This document shows positions 16,911 to 25,424 of a DNA stretch of 64,000 bases, piece after piece (position 1 is the first letter of the stretch; each line of letters starts with the position of its first letter). Position numbers and translations under genes: made by a program. The stretch comes from Bacteroidota bacterium (GTDB lineage: Bacteria > Bacteroidota > Bacteroidia > Chitinophagales > Chitinophagaceae), in the NCBI GenBank assembly GCA_026391435.1, contig JAPLEJ010000047.1, positions 1 to 64,000 of the forward strand, in the 5' to 3' direction. The notes under the pieces are model-generated. The model did no database searches. It saw only the letters and a program-made list of their open reading frames with translations, and was not told where the DNA came from.

Positions 16911-17705
16911 TTATTCCACTACTTCAAGAAGGGAACTTAATGGATGTCTTAAATTATCATAGGCATCCAAATCTACTTTGATACTTCCAATAATGATGGG
17001 AGTTTCAATACGGACTGGTATATGGTTCTCGTCATCTGTTACCCAAAGAACCATTTTTTCTCCTCCACTAAACATAGTCCCCTTTAACAACAAAGGCGCA
17101 AATTTGATGACTTTAAATCTTCCATAACGGGTGGTGATTTCGGATCTTCCCAAAAATTTAAAATAAGATGGATACAATTCCTTATCTAAAAAAAAATTAA
17201 GTGTTATTTTATCATTGAGTTGCAGATTCGAATAATTAATATTTCGAGCAGCGTAAATAGCACTTATCACATCAAATGTACAATCAGTTGTTTTATACAA
17301 AGTCCCATCTGCTATTGCAGTATTGGCTTTTTGGTTGAATAGCACTTCCTGTTTTAGATGATATCCTCCCTCATTAATCTGCCTTGTGAATTGATAAGGT
17401 AATAAAGTTTTTTTATCAACAACAGATTCATACTTATCCCTTACTTTAAAAATCCAGTCGTATTTAGAATTAGATTTTCCTGTTGCTGTAAAAGTATAAG
17501 CTGGGGAATTATCCCAAGTAGATTCCTTTGTAGTAAATTCAGCTTTGCCTGCATTCATATACAAACCAAGGACATTATAATAAATCGTATATCTAATTGA
17601 TTCTCCTGCCTTATACGCAGTATTAATTTGACTACAAATGCCATTATTAGGCTGAACAGGCCAAAAAAAGGAGATGACAATAAATAAAAAATTAAAAAAA
17701 TACAT
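16911..17705 (-). CDS. DUF3108 secreted protein
   Basis: A 264-residue protein with an N-terminal signal-like hydrophobic stretch (2-16). The body is beta-rich and matches DUF3108: Y-AGE-I-Y-Y..LG---AG-A near 30-60, and a conserved YGRFKVIKFAPLL followed by MVLWVTDDENHIPVRIET. The family is found in the periplasm of Gram-negative bacteria; function unknown. It lies 21 bp after the UPF0104 membrane gene on the same strand, suggesting an operon. Confidence 0.8.
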   Translation of the reverse strand: MYFFNFLFIVISFFWPVQPNNGICSQINTAYKAGESIRYTIYYNVLGLYMNAGKAEFTTKESTWDNSPAYTFTATGKSNSKYDWIFKVRDKYESVVDKKTLLPYQFTRQINEGGYHLKQEVLFNQKANTAIADGTLYKTTDCTFDVISAIYAARNINYSNLQLNDKITLNFFLDKELYPSYFKFLGRSEITTRYGRFKVIKFAPLLLKGTMFSGGEKMVLWVTDDENHIPVRIETPIIIGSIKVDLDAYDNLRHPLSSLLEVVE

Positions 17706-17726
17706 ACAAATAGATTGGTTGTAAAA

Positions 17727-18644
17727 TTATTGTTTTAAGCGGAATTTTAATAATAATATAGCTCCAAATAGGGCAGGTAATAAAAAATTAACTAGCCATA
17801 TGATGGTACTTACACAAATCAACATCAAACTATTGGTGTACCATGGCTCAAGCAATAGTACAATAAGCTGCCCACGTATCACCAAATCGGTAATACTGAT
17901 GGCAGGTATGATACTTAAGGCCAAAAAAAGCACTCCTAGGGCAATCCATAAATCCAAAAATGAGATTGGTATTTGAAGCCTATTGACAACCCAAGTATAC
18001 TGTAAAACAAAAATTATGTACTTGAACAAGGATAGTATTAATAATTTTATTTTTAATGTATTGTCAATTTGCAAGGTGGTTAATTTTTTTAACCACCCTT
18101 TAAAATAACCTGGATGAAAATAGACAACTAAAGCGCCCACTGTAATAAAGGGAGCCACCCATTTTAACCATGGGAAAAAAGGTAAATTAAAAAAAAGAGC
18201 GACGCTTCCTAATCCTAATGTAATTAATAATTGCGCATAAGAAGACCAAGCCATTTGTGCAACTCCTTTCATTTTACTGCCACTAGGCAACCATAAAATG
18301 CGGCCGACATAATCTCCGGAACGAACAGGGGTAAAAAAGGCAAAAGCTTGCCCTACCAAAACCGATTTGAAGGATTCAATCATTGAAATAGGATGCCAAG
18401 ATGCTAATAAAGACTTCCATTTTATCGCTTCCATTAAATAATTACATAAAAAAAGTATTAATAAAACGCCCCACTCTACTAGACTGATTTTAGTAAGTTG
18501 AATTTTTATATCGGCACTATATTGATTCAAATTTTCATTATGCAGCACCTTATTATAAATAGCTAGTAAGCAAATTACAAATAAGATAAAGCCAATGGAT
18601 TTATTGCCAATGGAACGTAACCGATTAATGAGTGCCTCATTCAT
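17727..18644 (-). CDS. Lysylphosphatidylglycerol synthase-type membrane protein (UPF0104)
   Basis: Polytopic membrane protein of the UPF0104 / LPG synthase transmembrane superfamily, about eight hydrophobic segments, 305 residues. It has the flippase-like half only and no C-terminal aminoacyl-transferase domain, so it is not a full MprF. The conserved patch FFTPVRSGDYVGRIL is present (family: P-R-GE--R). I chose the ATG ending at 18644; the frame extends to a TTG at 18653, but that TTG is part of a GAACTTTG promoter-like element. Function unknown. It is divergent from ruvC. Confidence 0.75.
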   Translation of the reverse strand: MNEALINRLRSIGNKSIGFILFVICLLAIYNKVLHNENLNQYSADIKIQLTKISLVEWGVLLILFLCNYLMEAIKWKSLLASWHPISMIESFKSVLVGQAFAFFTPVRSGDYVGRILWLPSGSKMKGVAQMAWSSYAQLLITLGLGSVALFFNLPFFPWLKWVAPFITVGALVVYFHPGYFKGWLKKLTTLQIDNTLKIKLLILSLFKYIIFVLQYTWVVNRLQIPISFLDLWIALGVLFLALSIIPAISITDLVIRGQLIVLLLEPWYTNSLMLICVSTIIWLVNFLLPALFGAILLLKFRLKQ

Positions 18645-18678
18645 AGGGAGCAAAGTTCGGAATTTGCCATCATATATG

Positions 18679-18686
18679 TAACTTTA
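18679..18686 (+). promoter_or_regulatory. Promoter -7 element of ruvC (TAACTTTA)
   Basis: Near-consensus TAnnTTT(G) box, 6 bases before the ATG at 18693. It supports that ATG rather than the TTG at 18687 as the start of ruvC. Confidence 0.4.
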
Positions 18687-18692
18687 TTGCAA

Positions 18693-19280
18693 ATGTCAAA
18701 AACACCCATTATTTTAGGAATTGATCCAGGTACACAAATACTAGGTTTCGCTGTTTTAAAAGGCGGTGCGCATCCTACACTGATTCATATGGATGTACTT
18801 AAGCTGACTAAGGAAAAAGATATTTATGCTCGCCTACAGCTTATCCATGCAAAAGTGATAGAACTCATTGACAAGTATCAGCCAGAACAGTTTGCCATCG
18901 AAGCTCCTTTTTTTGGTAAGAATGTACAAAGCATGCTTAAATTAGGACGGGCCCAAGGGGTGGCCATCGCTGCTGCTATGCATTATAATTTACCCGTCAC
19001 CGAATATGCCCCTAAAAAAGTAAAACAATCCATTACAGGAAATGGCAATGCTGATAAGGATATGGTATGGAAAATGCTTGAGCGTATTTTAGATTTAAAA
19101 CAAAAGCCTGCGTATTTTGATGCTACCGATGCATTGGGTGTGGCCCTTTGTCATTATTATCAAATGAGCGGACCCCTATTACCCTCTGTTAAATTAATAA
19201 AAGGAAAAAAAAGTTCTAAAAAATCAAATAGTTGGGATCAATTTATTACCAAAAATCCAGGACGACTAAAATTGAAATAA
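18693..19280 (+). CDS. ruvC: Crossover junction endodeoxyribonuclease RuvC
   Basis: Holliday junction resolvase of the RNase H fold. Acidic catalytic residues are seen in GIDPGTQILGFAV (Asp near the N-terminus), in FAIEAPFFGKNVQSMLKLGRAQG (Glu) and in YFDATDALGVALCHY (the C-terminal Asp pair). Length 195, with a lysine-rich tail after about residue 170 that is slightly longer than in E. coli RuvC. ATG at 18693 chosen, since the upstream TTG sits next to the -7 box. Confidence 0.95.
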   Translation: MSKTPIILGIDPGTQILGFAVLKGGAHPTLIHMDVLKLTKEKDIYARLQLIHAKVIELIDKYQPEQFAIEAPFFGKNVQSMLKLGRAQGVAIAAAMHYNLPVTEYAPKKVKQSITGNGNADKDMVWKMLERILDLKQKPAYFDATDALGVALCHYYQMSGPLLPSVKLIKGKKSSKKSNSWDQFITKNPGRLKLK

Positions 19281-19294
19281 GGGATTACCAATAA

Positions 19295-19684
19295 TTATAA
19301 ATGACTCATTATTTTTTGTTGAATTTCTATAAATTCCTCCTTTGTCAACTGCAACTTGGGAGCTGAAAATTCCATATCAGCCGCAACATTAATGGGTATT
19401 AAATGTAAATGTGCATGAGGCACTTCCAATCCCACTGTCATCATGCCTACTCGGTTGCAATCAAAGCTGGCTTCAATAGCTTTTGCGATGGGTTTCGCAA
19501 ACAAAAGCAGTTCGCTTAAAAATGTATCTGGTACATCAAAAATTTTATCTACTTCCGTTTTAGGTATAATTAAAGTATGTCCTTTTTGCAATGGGAAAAT
19601 ATCTAAAAAAGCGAAAAATAATTCAGACTCTGCTATTTTATAGCAAGGAATTTCGCCTTGGATAATTTTAGTAAATAGGGTCAT
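19295..19684 (-). CDS. HIT-family nucleotide hydrolase (Hint-like)
   Basis: Histidine-triad protein, 129 residues, probably hydrolysing nucleoside phosphoramidates or dinucleotides. The triad is HAHLHLIPI near the C-terminus, and the N-terminus MTLFTKIIQGEIPCYKI is the typical family start. The frame is open to 19798, but the extra 38 residues run through the greA terminator and look non-coding, so I use the ATG ending at 19684. Confidence 0.92.
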   Translation of the reverse strand: MTLFTKIIQGEIPCYKIAESELFFAFLDIFPLQKGHTLIIPKTEVDKIFDVPDTFLSELLLFAKPIAKAIEASFDCNRVGMMTVGLEVPHAHLHLIPINVAADMEFSAPKLQLTKEEFIEIQQKIMSHL

Positions 19685-19711
19685 AATATTGTATTGAAAT
19701 ACTAATTTAAC

Positions 19712-19753
19712 TAAAAAAACAAAGCGCTCACCAATTAAAGTGAACGCTTTGTT
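19712..19753 (-). terminator. Intrinsic terminator downstream of greA
   Basis: 14-bp stem with one mismatch (19718-19731 with 19740-19753), 8-base loop. On the minus strand it is followed by a run of T, placing it directly after greA and before the HIT gene. Confidence 0.75.
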
Positions 19754-19778
19754 AATTTTGAAAAGTTGGATTGACTTT

Positions 19779-20255
19779 TTATATTGTAATATTTTCAATC
19801 GTGAATTTCATACTACCATTAGGAGCAATTACTTCCGCTACTTCTCCAATCTTTTTACCTAATAGTCCCCTGCCGATAGGTGAAGATGCCGAAATTTTAC
19901 CTGCTTTTAAATCCGCTTCTTTTTCGCCCACCAATTGATAAGTAACCGTTTTTTTTGTTGCATGATTGGTAATGGTCACTTTTGTTAAAATCGTCACCTT
20001 ACTTGTATCAATCGTACTGGTATCTACAATTTTGGCATTTGAAATCGCAGCTTCATGTTGTTTTATTTTTGCCTCCAACATACCCTGCGCTTCCTTAGCT
20101 GCATCATATTCTGCATTTTCTTTTAAATCCCCTTTTTCTCTTGCTTCAGCAATAGCCCTAGATGCGGCAGGACGATCAATCGATTTCATTTTTTGCAATT
20201 CTTCTCGCATTTTATCAAATGTCTGCTGCGTGACATACATATTCATTTCACTCAT
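19779..20255 (-). CDS. greA: Transcription elongation factor GreA
   Basis: Rescues backtracked RNA polymerase by stimulating transcript cleavage. The N-terminal coiled coil contains the acidic tip signature (KENAEYDAAKEAQG, after REKGDLK), and the C-terminal FKBP-like domain ends with SPIGRGLLGKKIGEVAEV. 158 residues from the ATG ending at 20255; starts at 20246 or 20240 are possible. The open frame goes back to 20312 but crosses a terminator, so the longer version is unlikely. Confidence 0.95.
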   Translation of the reverse strand: MSEMNMYVTQQTFDKMREELQKMKSIDRPAASRAIAEAREKGDLKENAEYDAAKEAQGMLEAKIKQHEAAISNAKIVDTSTIDTSKVTILTKVTITNHATKKTVTYQLVGEKEADLKAGKISASSPIGRGLLGKKIGEVAEVIAPNGSMKFTIENITI

Positions 20256-20272
20256 ACCCTTCAGTTTAGTTA

Positions 20273-20307
20273 TAAAAAAAATACAACGCCACATAATTGT
20301 AGCGTTG
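20273..20307 (-). terminator. Intrinsic terminator between the dehydrogenase gene and greA
   Basis: 9-bp stem (20284-20292 with 20299-20307, one G-U pair), 6-base loop, followed on the minus strand by a T-rich run (20273-20282). It ends the rsmA-dehydrogenase transcript just upstream of greA. Confidence 0.7.
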
Positions 20308-20333
20308 CACATTACAAATATATTAAATTAAGC

Positions 20334-21263
20334 TCAAATAATACCTAATTTCTCCAATAGGATTTTGGCCATTTTCAGATACGCTTCATGGCTATAGCCC
20401 GCAATATGGGGCGTTAGAATGAAATTAGGACAGGCTATTAATTGCTGTAATAAAGCTTGCTCTTGGGCGGAATAAGTGGCTAATTGCTCATTTTCAAGTA
20501 CATCTAGACCAGCCCCTCTAACTAATTGATTTTGAATGGCTTTCAATAAAGCTGCTGTGTCCGTGACCCCACCCCTACAAGTGCTCAAAAAATAGGGGGA
20601 TTGTTGGCAAGATTCAAAAAAAGAATCATTGGCATAGTAACGCGTTAGGGAGGTCAAGGGCAAATGCAAACTTATCACCTCTGCCTCTTGCTGAATTTGT
20701 TGTAAGCTAACTTGTTTTATTTGCGCTGTATCAAAATTAGTTTTATAAATATCATGGGCTAAAATTTGAACATCAAATCCGGATAATAGTTTTGCAAAAG
20801 CCGCTCCTGTATTTCCAAAACCAATGATACCTACTTTTTTTCCTGTGAGTTCATCTGCTCTATTACTATCTCTTAGCCATTTACCCATTTTAATTTCATC
20901 ATAGGAATGATGAATACGATTCATTAAACTTAATAATAACCCCAAGCAATGTTCACCTACTGTGGTGCAATTACCTTCGGGACTACTTTCACATTGAATA
21001 TTTTTTGATGCTGCATAATGAGTATCAATTAATTCCATCCCACTTCCAATACGACCAATCCATTTTAATTGAACCGCTTTGTCTAAAATAGAAGCGTCTA
21101 TTTTTAATCGAGTGGTGACAATTAAACCCGATGCTGTATTTATTATTTCCGATAATCCCTCGTAAGTGATATCGGGTTCATAAATCACTTCATACCCTTT
21201 TTGCTTTAGGGTTTCCATTAAAAATGGATGAGCAGGAGCCGAAATGATAATATTCATTGCCAT
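20334..21263 (-). CDS. D-isomer-specific 2-hydroxyacid dehydrogenase (SerA-like)
   Basis: NAD-dependent 2-hydroxyacid dehydrogenase, 309 residues, without the C-terminal ACT regulatory domain of long SerA enzymes. Rossmann loop GIIGFGNTGAAFA, catalytic Arg in STCRGGVTDT, Glu in the LDVLENE region and the catalytic His in LTPHIAGYS. It may be a D-3-phosphoglycerate dehydrogenase or another hydroxyacid reductase; I cannot choose from sequence alone. It starts 1 bp after the rsmA stop, so the two form an operon. Confidence 0.85.
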   Translation of the reverse strand: MAMNIIISAPAHPFLMETLKQKGYEVIYEPDITYEGLSEIINTASGLIVTTRLKIDASILDKAVQLKWIGRIGSGMELIDTHYAASKNIQCESSPEGNCTTVGEHCLGLLLSLMNRIHHSYDEIKMGKWLRDSNRADELTGKKVGIIGFGNTGAAFAKLLSGFDVQILAHDIYKTNFDTAQIKQVSLQQIQQEAEVISLHLPLTSLTRYYANDSFFESCQQSPYFLSTCRGGVTDTAALLKAIQNQLVRGAGLDVLENEQLATYSAQEQALLQQLIACPNFILTPHIAGYSHEAYLKMAKILLEKLGII

Positions 21264-21264
21264 A

Positions 21265-22029
21265 CTATTTATCGTTGTGCATTTTAAATGTCAGTTCGGC
21301 GAAGTCCTCAAAAGTTAAATTTTCGGCACGCTTAGTGAAAATAGGATCCTCTAGTTGCGCTGTTGTAAAATAAGGCTTCAATGGATTCCTAAGCATTTTT
21401 CGTCTTTGACCAAATGCCATTTTTACAATATGATAAAAACTTTTTTCAGATGCCATATTAGGAAAAATGTTTTTTCTTTTCATTTGAATCACCCCGCTCA
21501 TTACTTTAGGAGGAGGTGTAAAAGATTCAGGAGGAACATCAAATAAATAAGTGACATCATAAAAAGCCTGAGTTAAAACACTTAATATGCCATATGCTTT
21601 TGAATTGGGCGAAGCAGCAATACGTTCCGCGACTTCCTTTTGAAACATACCCACCAGTTGTGGCACTTGCATTTTCCAATCCAACACTTTAAATACAATT
21701 TGAGTCGAAATATTATATGGGAAATTACCCACCACCACAAATTCATCTATAAATGGAGGTGCGATATTTAAAAAATCATCATTGATAATTTTTCCTTGTA
21801 ATTCGGGATATGTATGCAATAAAAAGTTGACTTTTTCCGTGTCCAGTTCAATGGCTTTAAATTCCTTGGAAGCAATGGAATGAATATATTGAGTCAAGGC
21901 CCCACCCCCTGGCCCTACCTCTAATAATTGGGCTATATCTTGATCAAGCAAAGCCTCCTTCATCTTGATACAAACCGAGGAATCCTTTAGAAAATGCTGG
22001 CCTAATGACTTTTTTAGCGTGTACTGCAT
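21265..22029 (-). CDS. rsmA: 16S rRNA (adenine1518-N6/1519-N6)-dimethyltransferase RsmA (KsgA)
   Basis: SAM-dependent enzyme that dimethylates two adenines near the 3' end of 16S rRNA. It begins LKKSLGQHFLKD (family N-terminus), has SAM motif LLEVGPGGGALTQYI, the catalytic GNFPYNIS motif and the VPPESFTPPPKVMSGVI signature. The length, 254, is normal. The ATG ending at 22029 lies 4 bases from an exact -7 element, so the mRNA is probably almost leaderless. Divergent from pdxA. Confidence 0.96.
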   Translation of the reverse strand: MQYTLKKSLGQHFLKDSSVCIKMKEALLDQDIAQLLEVGPGGGALTQYIHSIASKEFKAIELDTEKVNFLLHTYPELQGKIINDDFLNIAPPFIDEFVVVGNFPYNISTQIVFKVLDWKMQVPQLVGMFQKEVAERIAASPNSKAYGILSVLTQAFYDVTYLFDVPPESFTPPPKVMSGVIQMKRKNIFPNMASEKSFYHIVKMAFGQRRKMLRNPLKPYFTTAQLEDPIFTKRAENLTFEDFAELTFKMHNDK

Positions 22030-22033
22030 GTAG

Positions 22034-22041
22034 CAAAGTTA
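22034..22041 (-). promoter_or_regulatory. Promoter -7 element of rsmA (TAACTTTG)
   Basis: Exact TAnnTTTG on the minus strand, 4 bases before the rsmA ATG. The predicted transcript start falls at or just before the first codon. Confidence 0.6.
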
Positions 22042-22053
22042 GGTTTTTGTGCG

Positions 22054-22061
22054 TACTTTTA
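22054..22061 (+). promoter_or_regulatory. Promoter -7 element of pdxA (TACTTTTA)
   Basis: TAnnTTT box with A at the last position, 12 bases before the ATG at 22074. It lies inside the longer open frame and so argues against the upstream start at 22005. Confidence 0.45.
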
Positions 22062-22073
22062 CAGCCTAATCAA

Positions 22074-23174
22074 ATGGACATGAACCCTGACATCAGAAAA
22101 CCTATTATTGGCATCACTTGTGGTGATTTAAATGGTATTGGTATTGAAGTAATCATTAAATCACTATCGGATAGCAGGGTATTGGACTTTATGGTTCCAG
22201 TGGTATTTGCCAACAATAAAAGTCTTCAATTTTACCGTAAGGGTTTACCTGAATTTCCCATCAATTTAGCGAGCGTAACGGACCTAAATAAATTAAACCC
22301 AAAACAAGTCAATTTAGTCAATTGTTGGGAGGAAGAAGTCAATATCACCCCAGGCGAATTAACCGATATAGGCGGGAAATATGCACTACTCTCTTTAGAA
22401 AAAGCAGTTGAAGCATTAAAAAATAAACAAATTGACGGATTGGTGACGGCCCCTATTCATAAAAAAAATATTCAATCTCCTAACTTTCAATTCAGTGGCC
22501 ATACCCCTTATTTACAAAGTGCCTTTGGAAATATTGAAAACTTAATGTTATTGGTTGCTGAAAATTTACGAATGGCTTTGGTCACTGAACATATTACGAT
22601 CCAAGATGTGACGCAATATATTACGAAAGATAAAATCAAACAAAAGCTAAACATCTTAAACGAAAGTTTACAAAAAGATTTTGGCATCATTAAACCACGT
22701 ATTGCAGTATTGGCCTTAAACCCACATGCAGGTGACGATGGATTAATTGGGAAAGAAGAAATTGAAATTATTAAACCTGCGATTAAAGAAAGTAAAAATC
22801 AAATGCTTGTTTTTGGACCTTATTCTGCAGATGCTTTTTTTGCTAGAGGACAACATGAAAAATTTGATGGCGTTCTTGCTATGTATCATGATCAAGGTTT
22901 AATACCCTTTAAATCATTGGCATTTGGCGAAGGGGTTAATTATACAGCAGGACTTCCTATTGTCCGCACTAGCCCTGATCATGGGACTGCCTTTGATATT
23001 GCAGGTAAAAATAAAGCCGATGCCAGTTCCTTTACGGCCGCTTTATTTGAATGTGTCAGAATTATTTATGCTCGAAAAGGATATACCGATATGCGCTTAA
23101 ATCCACTTAAAAAAATAAGCGCACGTATGTTTGCCAATGCAGTGGACGAAAGGCTATATGAAAATGAAGGTTAA
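22074..23174 (+). CDS. pdxA: 4-hydroxythreonine-4-phosphate dehydrogenase PdxA
   Basis: Enzyme of the DXP-dependent pyridoxal phosphate pathway. Family motifs: GITCGDLNGIGIEVI at the start, VTAPIHKKNI, FSGHTPYLQ, LNPHAGDDGLIGKEE, MYHDQGLIPFK and VRTSPDHGTAFDIAG, which carry the metal-binding His residues. I use ATG 22074 (366 residues); ATG 22080 is equally possible, while the open frame from 22005 overlaps the rsmA promoter. The stop is 1 bp from the end of the convergent gene. Confidence 0.95.
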   Translation: MDMNPDIRKPIIGITCGDLNGIGIEVIIKSLSDSRVLDFMVPVVFANNKSLQFYRKGLPEFPINLASVTDLNKLNPKQVNLVNCWEEEVNITPGELTDIGGKYALLSLEKAVEALKNKQIDGLVTAPIHKKNIQSPNFQFSGHTPYLQSAFGNIENLMLLVAENLRMALVTEHITIQDVTQYITKDKIKQKLNILNESLQKDFGIIKPRIAVLALNPHAGDDGLIGKEEIEIIKPAIKESKNQMLVFGPYSADAFFARGQHEKFDGVLAMYHDQGLIPFKSLAFGEGVNYTAGLPIVRTSPDHGTAFDIAGKNKADASSFTAALFECVRIIYARKGYTDMRLNPLKKISARMFANAVDERLYENEG

Positions 23175-23175
23175 T

Positions 23176-23814
23176 CTATTCTGATACTGGGCAGCCATTC
23201 AAAATTTCATTAATGATGGGTCTTCCCCAATGTGGCATTACTGTAAAATCATTTTTTTGTGCATCAAAAATTAATTTAGCTTTTTGAGCTAAGGGTAATG
23301 CTGATTTACAACCCCCACCAAACCAACCTGGCATACGAAATAGAAGGCTTGCTTGAAGTGTATAAATTCGAGGATTGTTTTTATTTAATCCCAATGCTAC
23401 AGCCAATGGATTTTTGATTTTTTTATCATAACTGTTCCACCTGAATGTGGGACTCACCGCCATTTTTGCAGTATAGGCAAAACTTTCGATACAGGCTACT
23501 TCATCGCTATTATGTAGGGCTTTTGTTTTCATCAACCAAGCTAAAGCCTCATCAGCAAGCATATCAGGATTCCCCATTTTTTTAATACTCATTCTCGCCT
23601 TAATTAAGGTAGCATAATAAGCAGGCAGCCATTGAGTAGGATCCATTTTATACAATGCTTCCATTTTACTAAAAGCAACGGTAGTTTGATCCTGGGTTTT
23701 TGCTTGATCAAAAAAGGCAACGGCTTCTTCCATATTTTTTTGAAAAGAGCCCACTTGCGAGTGGCTAGTTTGAACAATAAACAATGTAAAAAAGAAAATT
23801 AATTTTGTAGACAT
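23176..23814 (-). CDS. Secreted TPR-like protein of unknown function
   Basis: A 212-residue protein with an N-terminal signal peptide (hydrophobic 4-15, then HSQ). The rest is helical with a TPR/Sel1-like feel (repeats around ALYKMDPTQWLPAYYATL and NKNNPRIYTLQASLL) and a C-terminal segment with MPGWFGGGCKSALPLAQKA and two Cys residues. Relatives are annotated as hypothetical or TPR proteins. It is the last gene of the ABC ATPase-permease-LolA-like operon, 17 bp after the LolA-like gene, and so may act in the same envelope process. Function unknown. Confidence 0.6.
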   Translation of the reverse strand: MSTKLIFFFTLFIVQTSHSQVGSFQKNMEEAVAFFDQAKTQDQTTVAFSKMEALYKMDPTQWLPAYYATLIKARMSIKKMGNPDMLADEALAWLMKTKALHNSDEVACIESFAYTAKMAVSPTFRWNSYDKKIKNPLAVALGLNKNNPRIYTLQASLLFRMPGWFGGGCKSALPLAQKAKLIFDAQKNDFTVMPHWGRPIINEILNGCPVSE

Positions 23815-23831
23815 AACGCAATATAATAAAA

Positions 23832-24545
23832 TTAATTAAAAATAGAGGCAGGTATACCTTTGTTAATAGTATACTTTGAATAAGTTATTTCAATGGTACC
23901 TTTTTTATTTTTGAGTGCTTTTTGTTTAGATGCTGGGTCTTCATCTCCAAATTCTAATGTAATTCCATTGGGTAATTTATAATCCTTGGTATTAAAACTA
24001 AAAATTATCTTACTGGCTAGTCCCTGATTTGCATATTCACCATATTGCATTGTAATTTCATAACTGCCGTTTTCCTTAGTGGTGGTAGCGGTCTTATATA
24101 CTAGGGCCTCTATGGGATCAATCCATAAGGTAGATATGACCCAATCCAAATTATCATCCGTAGGGATTAATTTAATCACAGTTAAGTTTTTACCATTGAG
24201 TTGCTGTGTTCCTGCCGCTATGGTAGTATATTGTTTTGTATTTAATAAGGTATTGATCGTAAGTGAGACGCCGCCCCTAGGCAACAAGGAAATACCCCCC
24301 TCTTTTTTTACTTTTAATAAATTGGGCTTTTTGAAATATACTTTAACTTTTCCAAGAGAAGCTTTAATAAAAGAAACATCTGTTTTCATGACCCCTTCTG
24401 CCACATAGTCGTTCACTAGCCCCAATTTTTGACTCACCTTTTCAATTAAAGGATTCGTTTGAGCCATCCCATTCAAAGAAATAAATAAACTGCTGTTCAA
24501 TAAAGCACAGTACAATATAATATTTTTAAACTTTTTCATTCGCAT
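23832..24545 (-). CDS. LolA-like periplasmic protein
   Basis: A 237-residue protein with a signal peptide (to about residue 29, NGMAQ) and a beta-rich body like the LolA/LolB outer-membrane lipoprotein carrier fold: GKVKVYFKKPNLLKVKK, then LWIDPIEALVYKTATTTKENGSYEITMQYGEY. It is longer than E. coli LolA. It follows an ABC permease by 1 bp. It may carry a lipid or lipoprotein, but its ABC partner is an ABC-2-type pair, not LolCDE, so the client is unknown. Confidence 0.65.
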   Translation of the reverse strand: MRMKKFKNIILYCALLNSSLFISLNGMAQTNPLIEKVSQKLGLVNDYVAEGVMKTDVSFIKASLGKVKVYFKKPNLLKVKKEGGISLLPRGGVSLTINTLLNTKQYTTIAAGTQQLNGKNLTVIKLIPTDDNLDWVISTLWIDPIEALVYKTATTTKENGSYEITMQYGEYANQGLASKIIFSFNTKDYKLPNGITLEFGDEDPASKQKALKNKKGTIEITYSKYTINKGIPASIFN

Positions 24546-24546
24546 C

Positions 24547-25422
24547 TTAACTGAGTATATCTTTTTTCTTAATAATAATGACAGAGGCCGTTACAAATAA
24601 AATAATATGCATCGTGAGTACCCATAAAGAGGTTTTAATTTTAGGTATATTTAAAATACTCCCTCTAATGGCTTCATTATTTATATTCACTTTAATATCA
24701 AAAAATTCTTTCCAATTATTCATATGTGTTGTGAATAAATAAGGCTTCACAAGGTTGAATAAAGGGATGTTGAGTGTGCTGAGAATAGTAAAAAAAACTA
24801 TGGCGCTCATGGTTCCTACTATGGGGCCAATTGAATTATTTGACATACTGGACATTAAAAAACCAAGGCTAGTAACAGTTAATAAAGAAAAACTAGCAAA
24901 GACAAAGGCGCCCACATATCTCCAAAGCACATCATTTTGCTCTATTAACACCACATAATTAGACTTCATTAAAAATAAATCGTCGGTGCCAAAAATCCAC
25001 ATACTTACAAATAGTGCTAAAAAGGCCAACCATATTAAAAGCAAAATAGTGTAAATACTAGCCGCAATAAACTTAGCCAATACCCAATGGGTTCTACTAT
25101 AGGGTGTGCTAAATAATAAACGAAGCGTTCCTAAATTAGCTTCCCCTGAAATCATATCTGCTGCTATCAATGCGACTAACAAGGGAACATGAACTAACAA
25201 TAATTGCAATAAAATATAACAAATCAAATAACCATTTAACACTTTGCCATCCACCGTTAAGGTGTCATTGATGTCCTTCATTAAAAAATGGGCATACGCG
25301 TCTCCATCAATTTTCAAACCCAATTGAATCACCACAATTAATGCAGCTACTGCTCCAAAAGCAATGTAGGTTCTAGGACGTCTAAATATTTTATATAATT
25401 CTATTTGGATCAGCGACCACAT
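24547..25422 (-). CDS. ABC-2-type transporter permease
   Basis: Membrane subunit of an ABC exporter with six hydrophobic segments, the first at about 19-39 and a large extracytoplasmic loop after it. The segment MISGEANLGTLRLLFSTPYSRTHWVLAKF is the typical ABC-2 coupling region. 291 residues. It starts 2 bp after the ATPase gene and ends 1 bp before the LolA-like gene. Substrate unknown. Confidence 0.8.
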   Translation of the reverse strand: MWSLIQIELYKIFRRPRTYIAFGAVAALIVVIQLGLKIDGDAYAHFLMKDINDTLTVDGKVLNGYLICYILLQLLLVHVPLLVALIAADMISGEANLGTLRLLFSTPYSRTHWVLAKFIAASIYTILLLIWLAFLALFVSMWIFGTDDLFLMKSNYVVLIEQNDVLWRYVGAFVFASFSLLTVTSLGFLMSSMSNNSIGPIVGTMSAIVFFTILSTLNIPLFNLVKPYLFTTHMNNWKEFFDIKVNINNEAIRGSILNIPKIKTSLWVLTMHIILFVTASVIIIKKKDILS

Positions 25423-25424
25423 AA

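Noticed and set aside
19685-19798. 38-codon extension of the HIT protein
   Set aside because: It runs through the greA terminator hairpin and into greA; the normal HIT N-terminus begins at 19684.
22005-22073. N-terminal extension of pdxA overlapping rsmA
   Set aside because: It would start inside rsmA and read through both divergent -7 boxes. ATG 22074 or 22080 fits the family.
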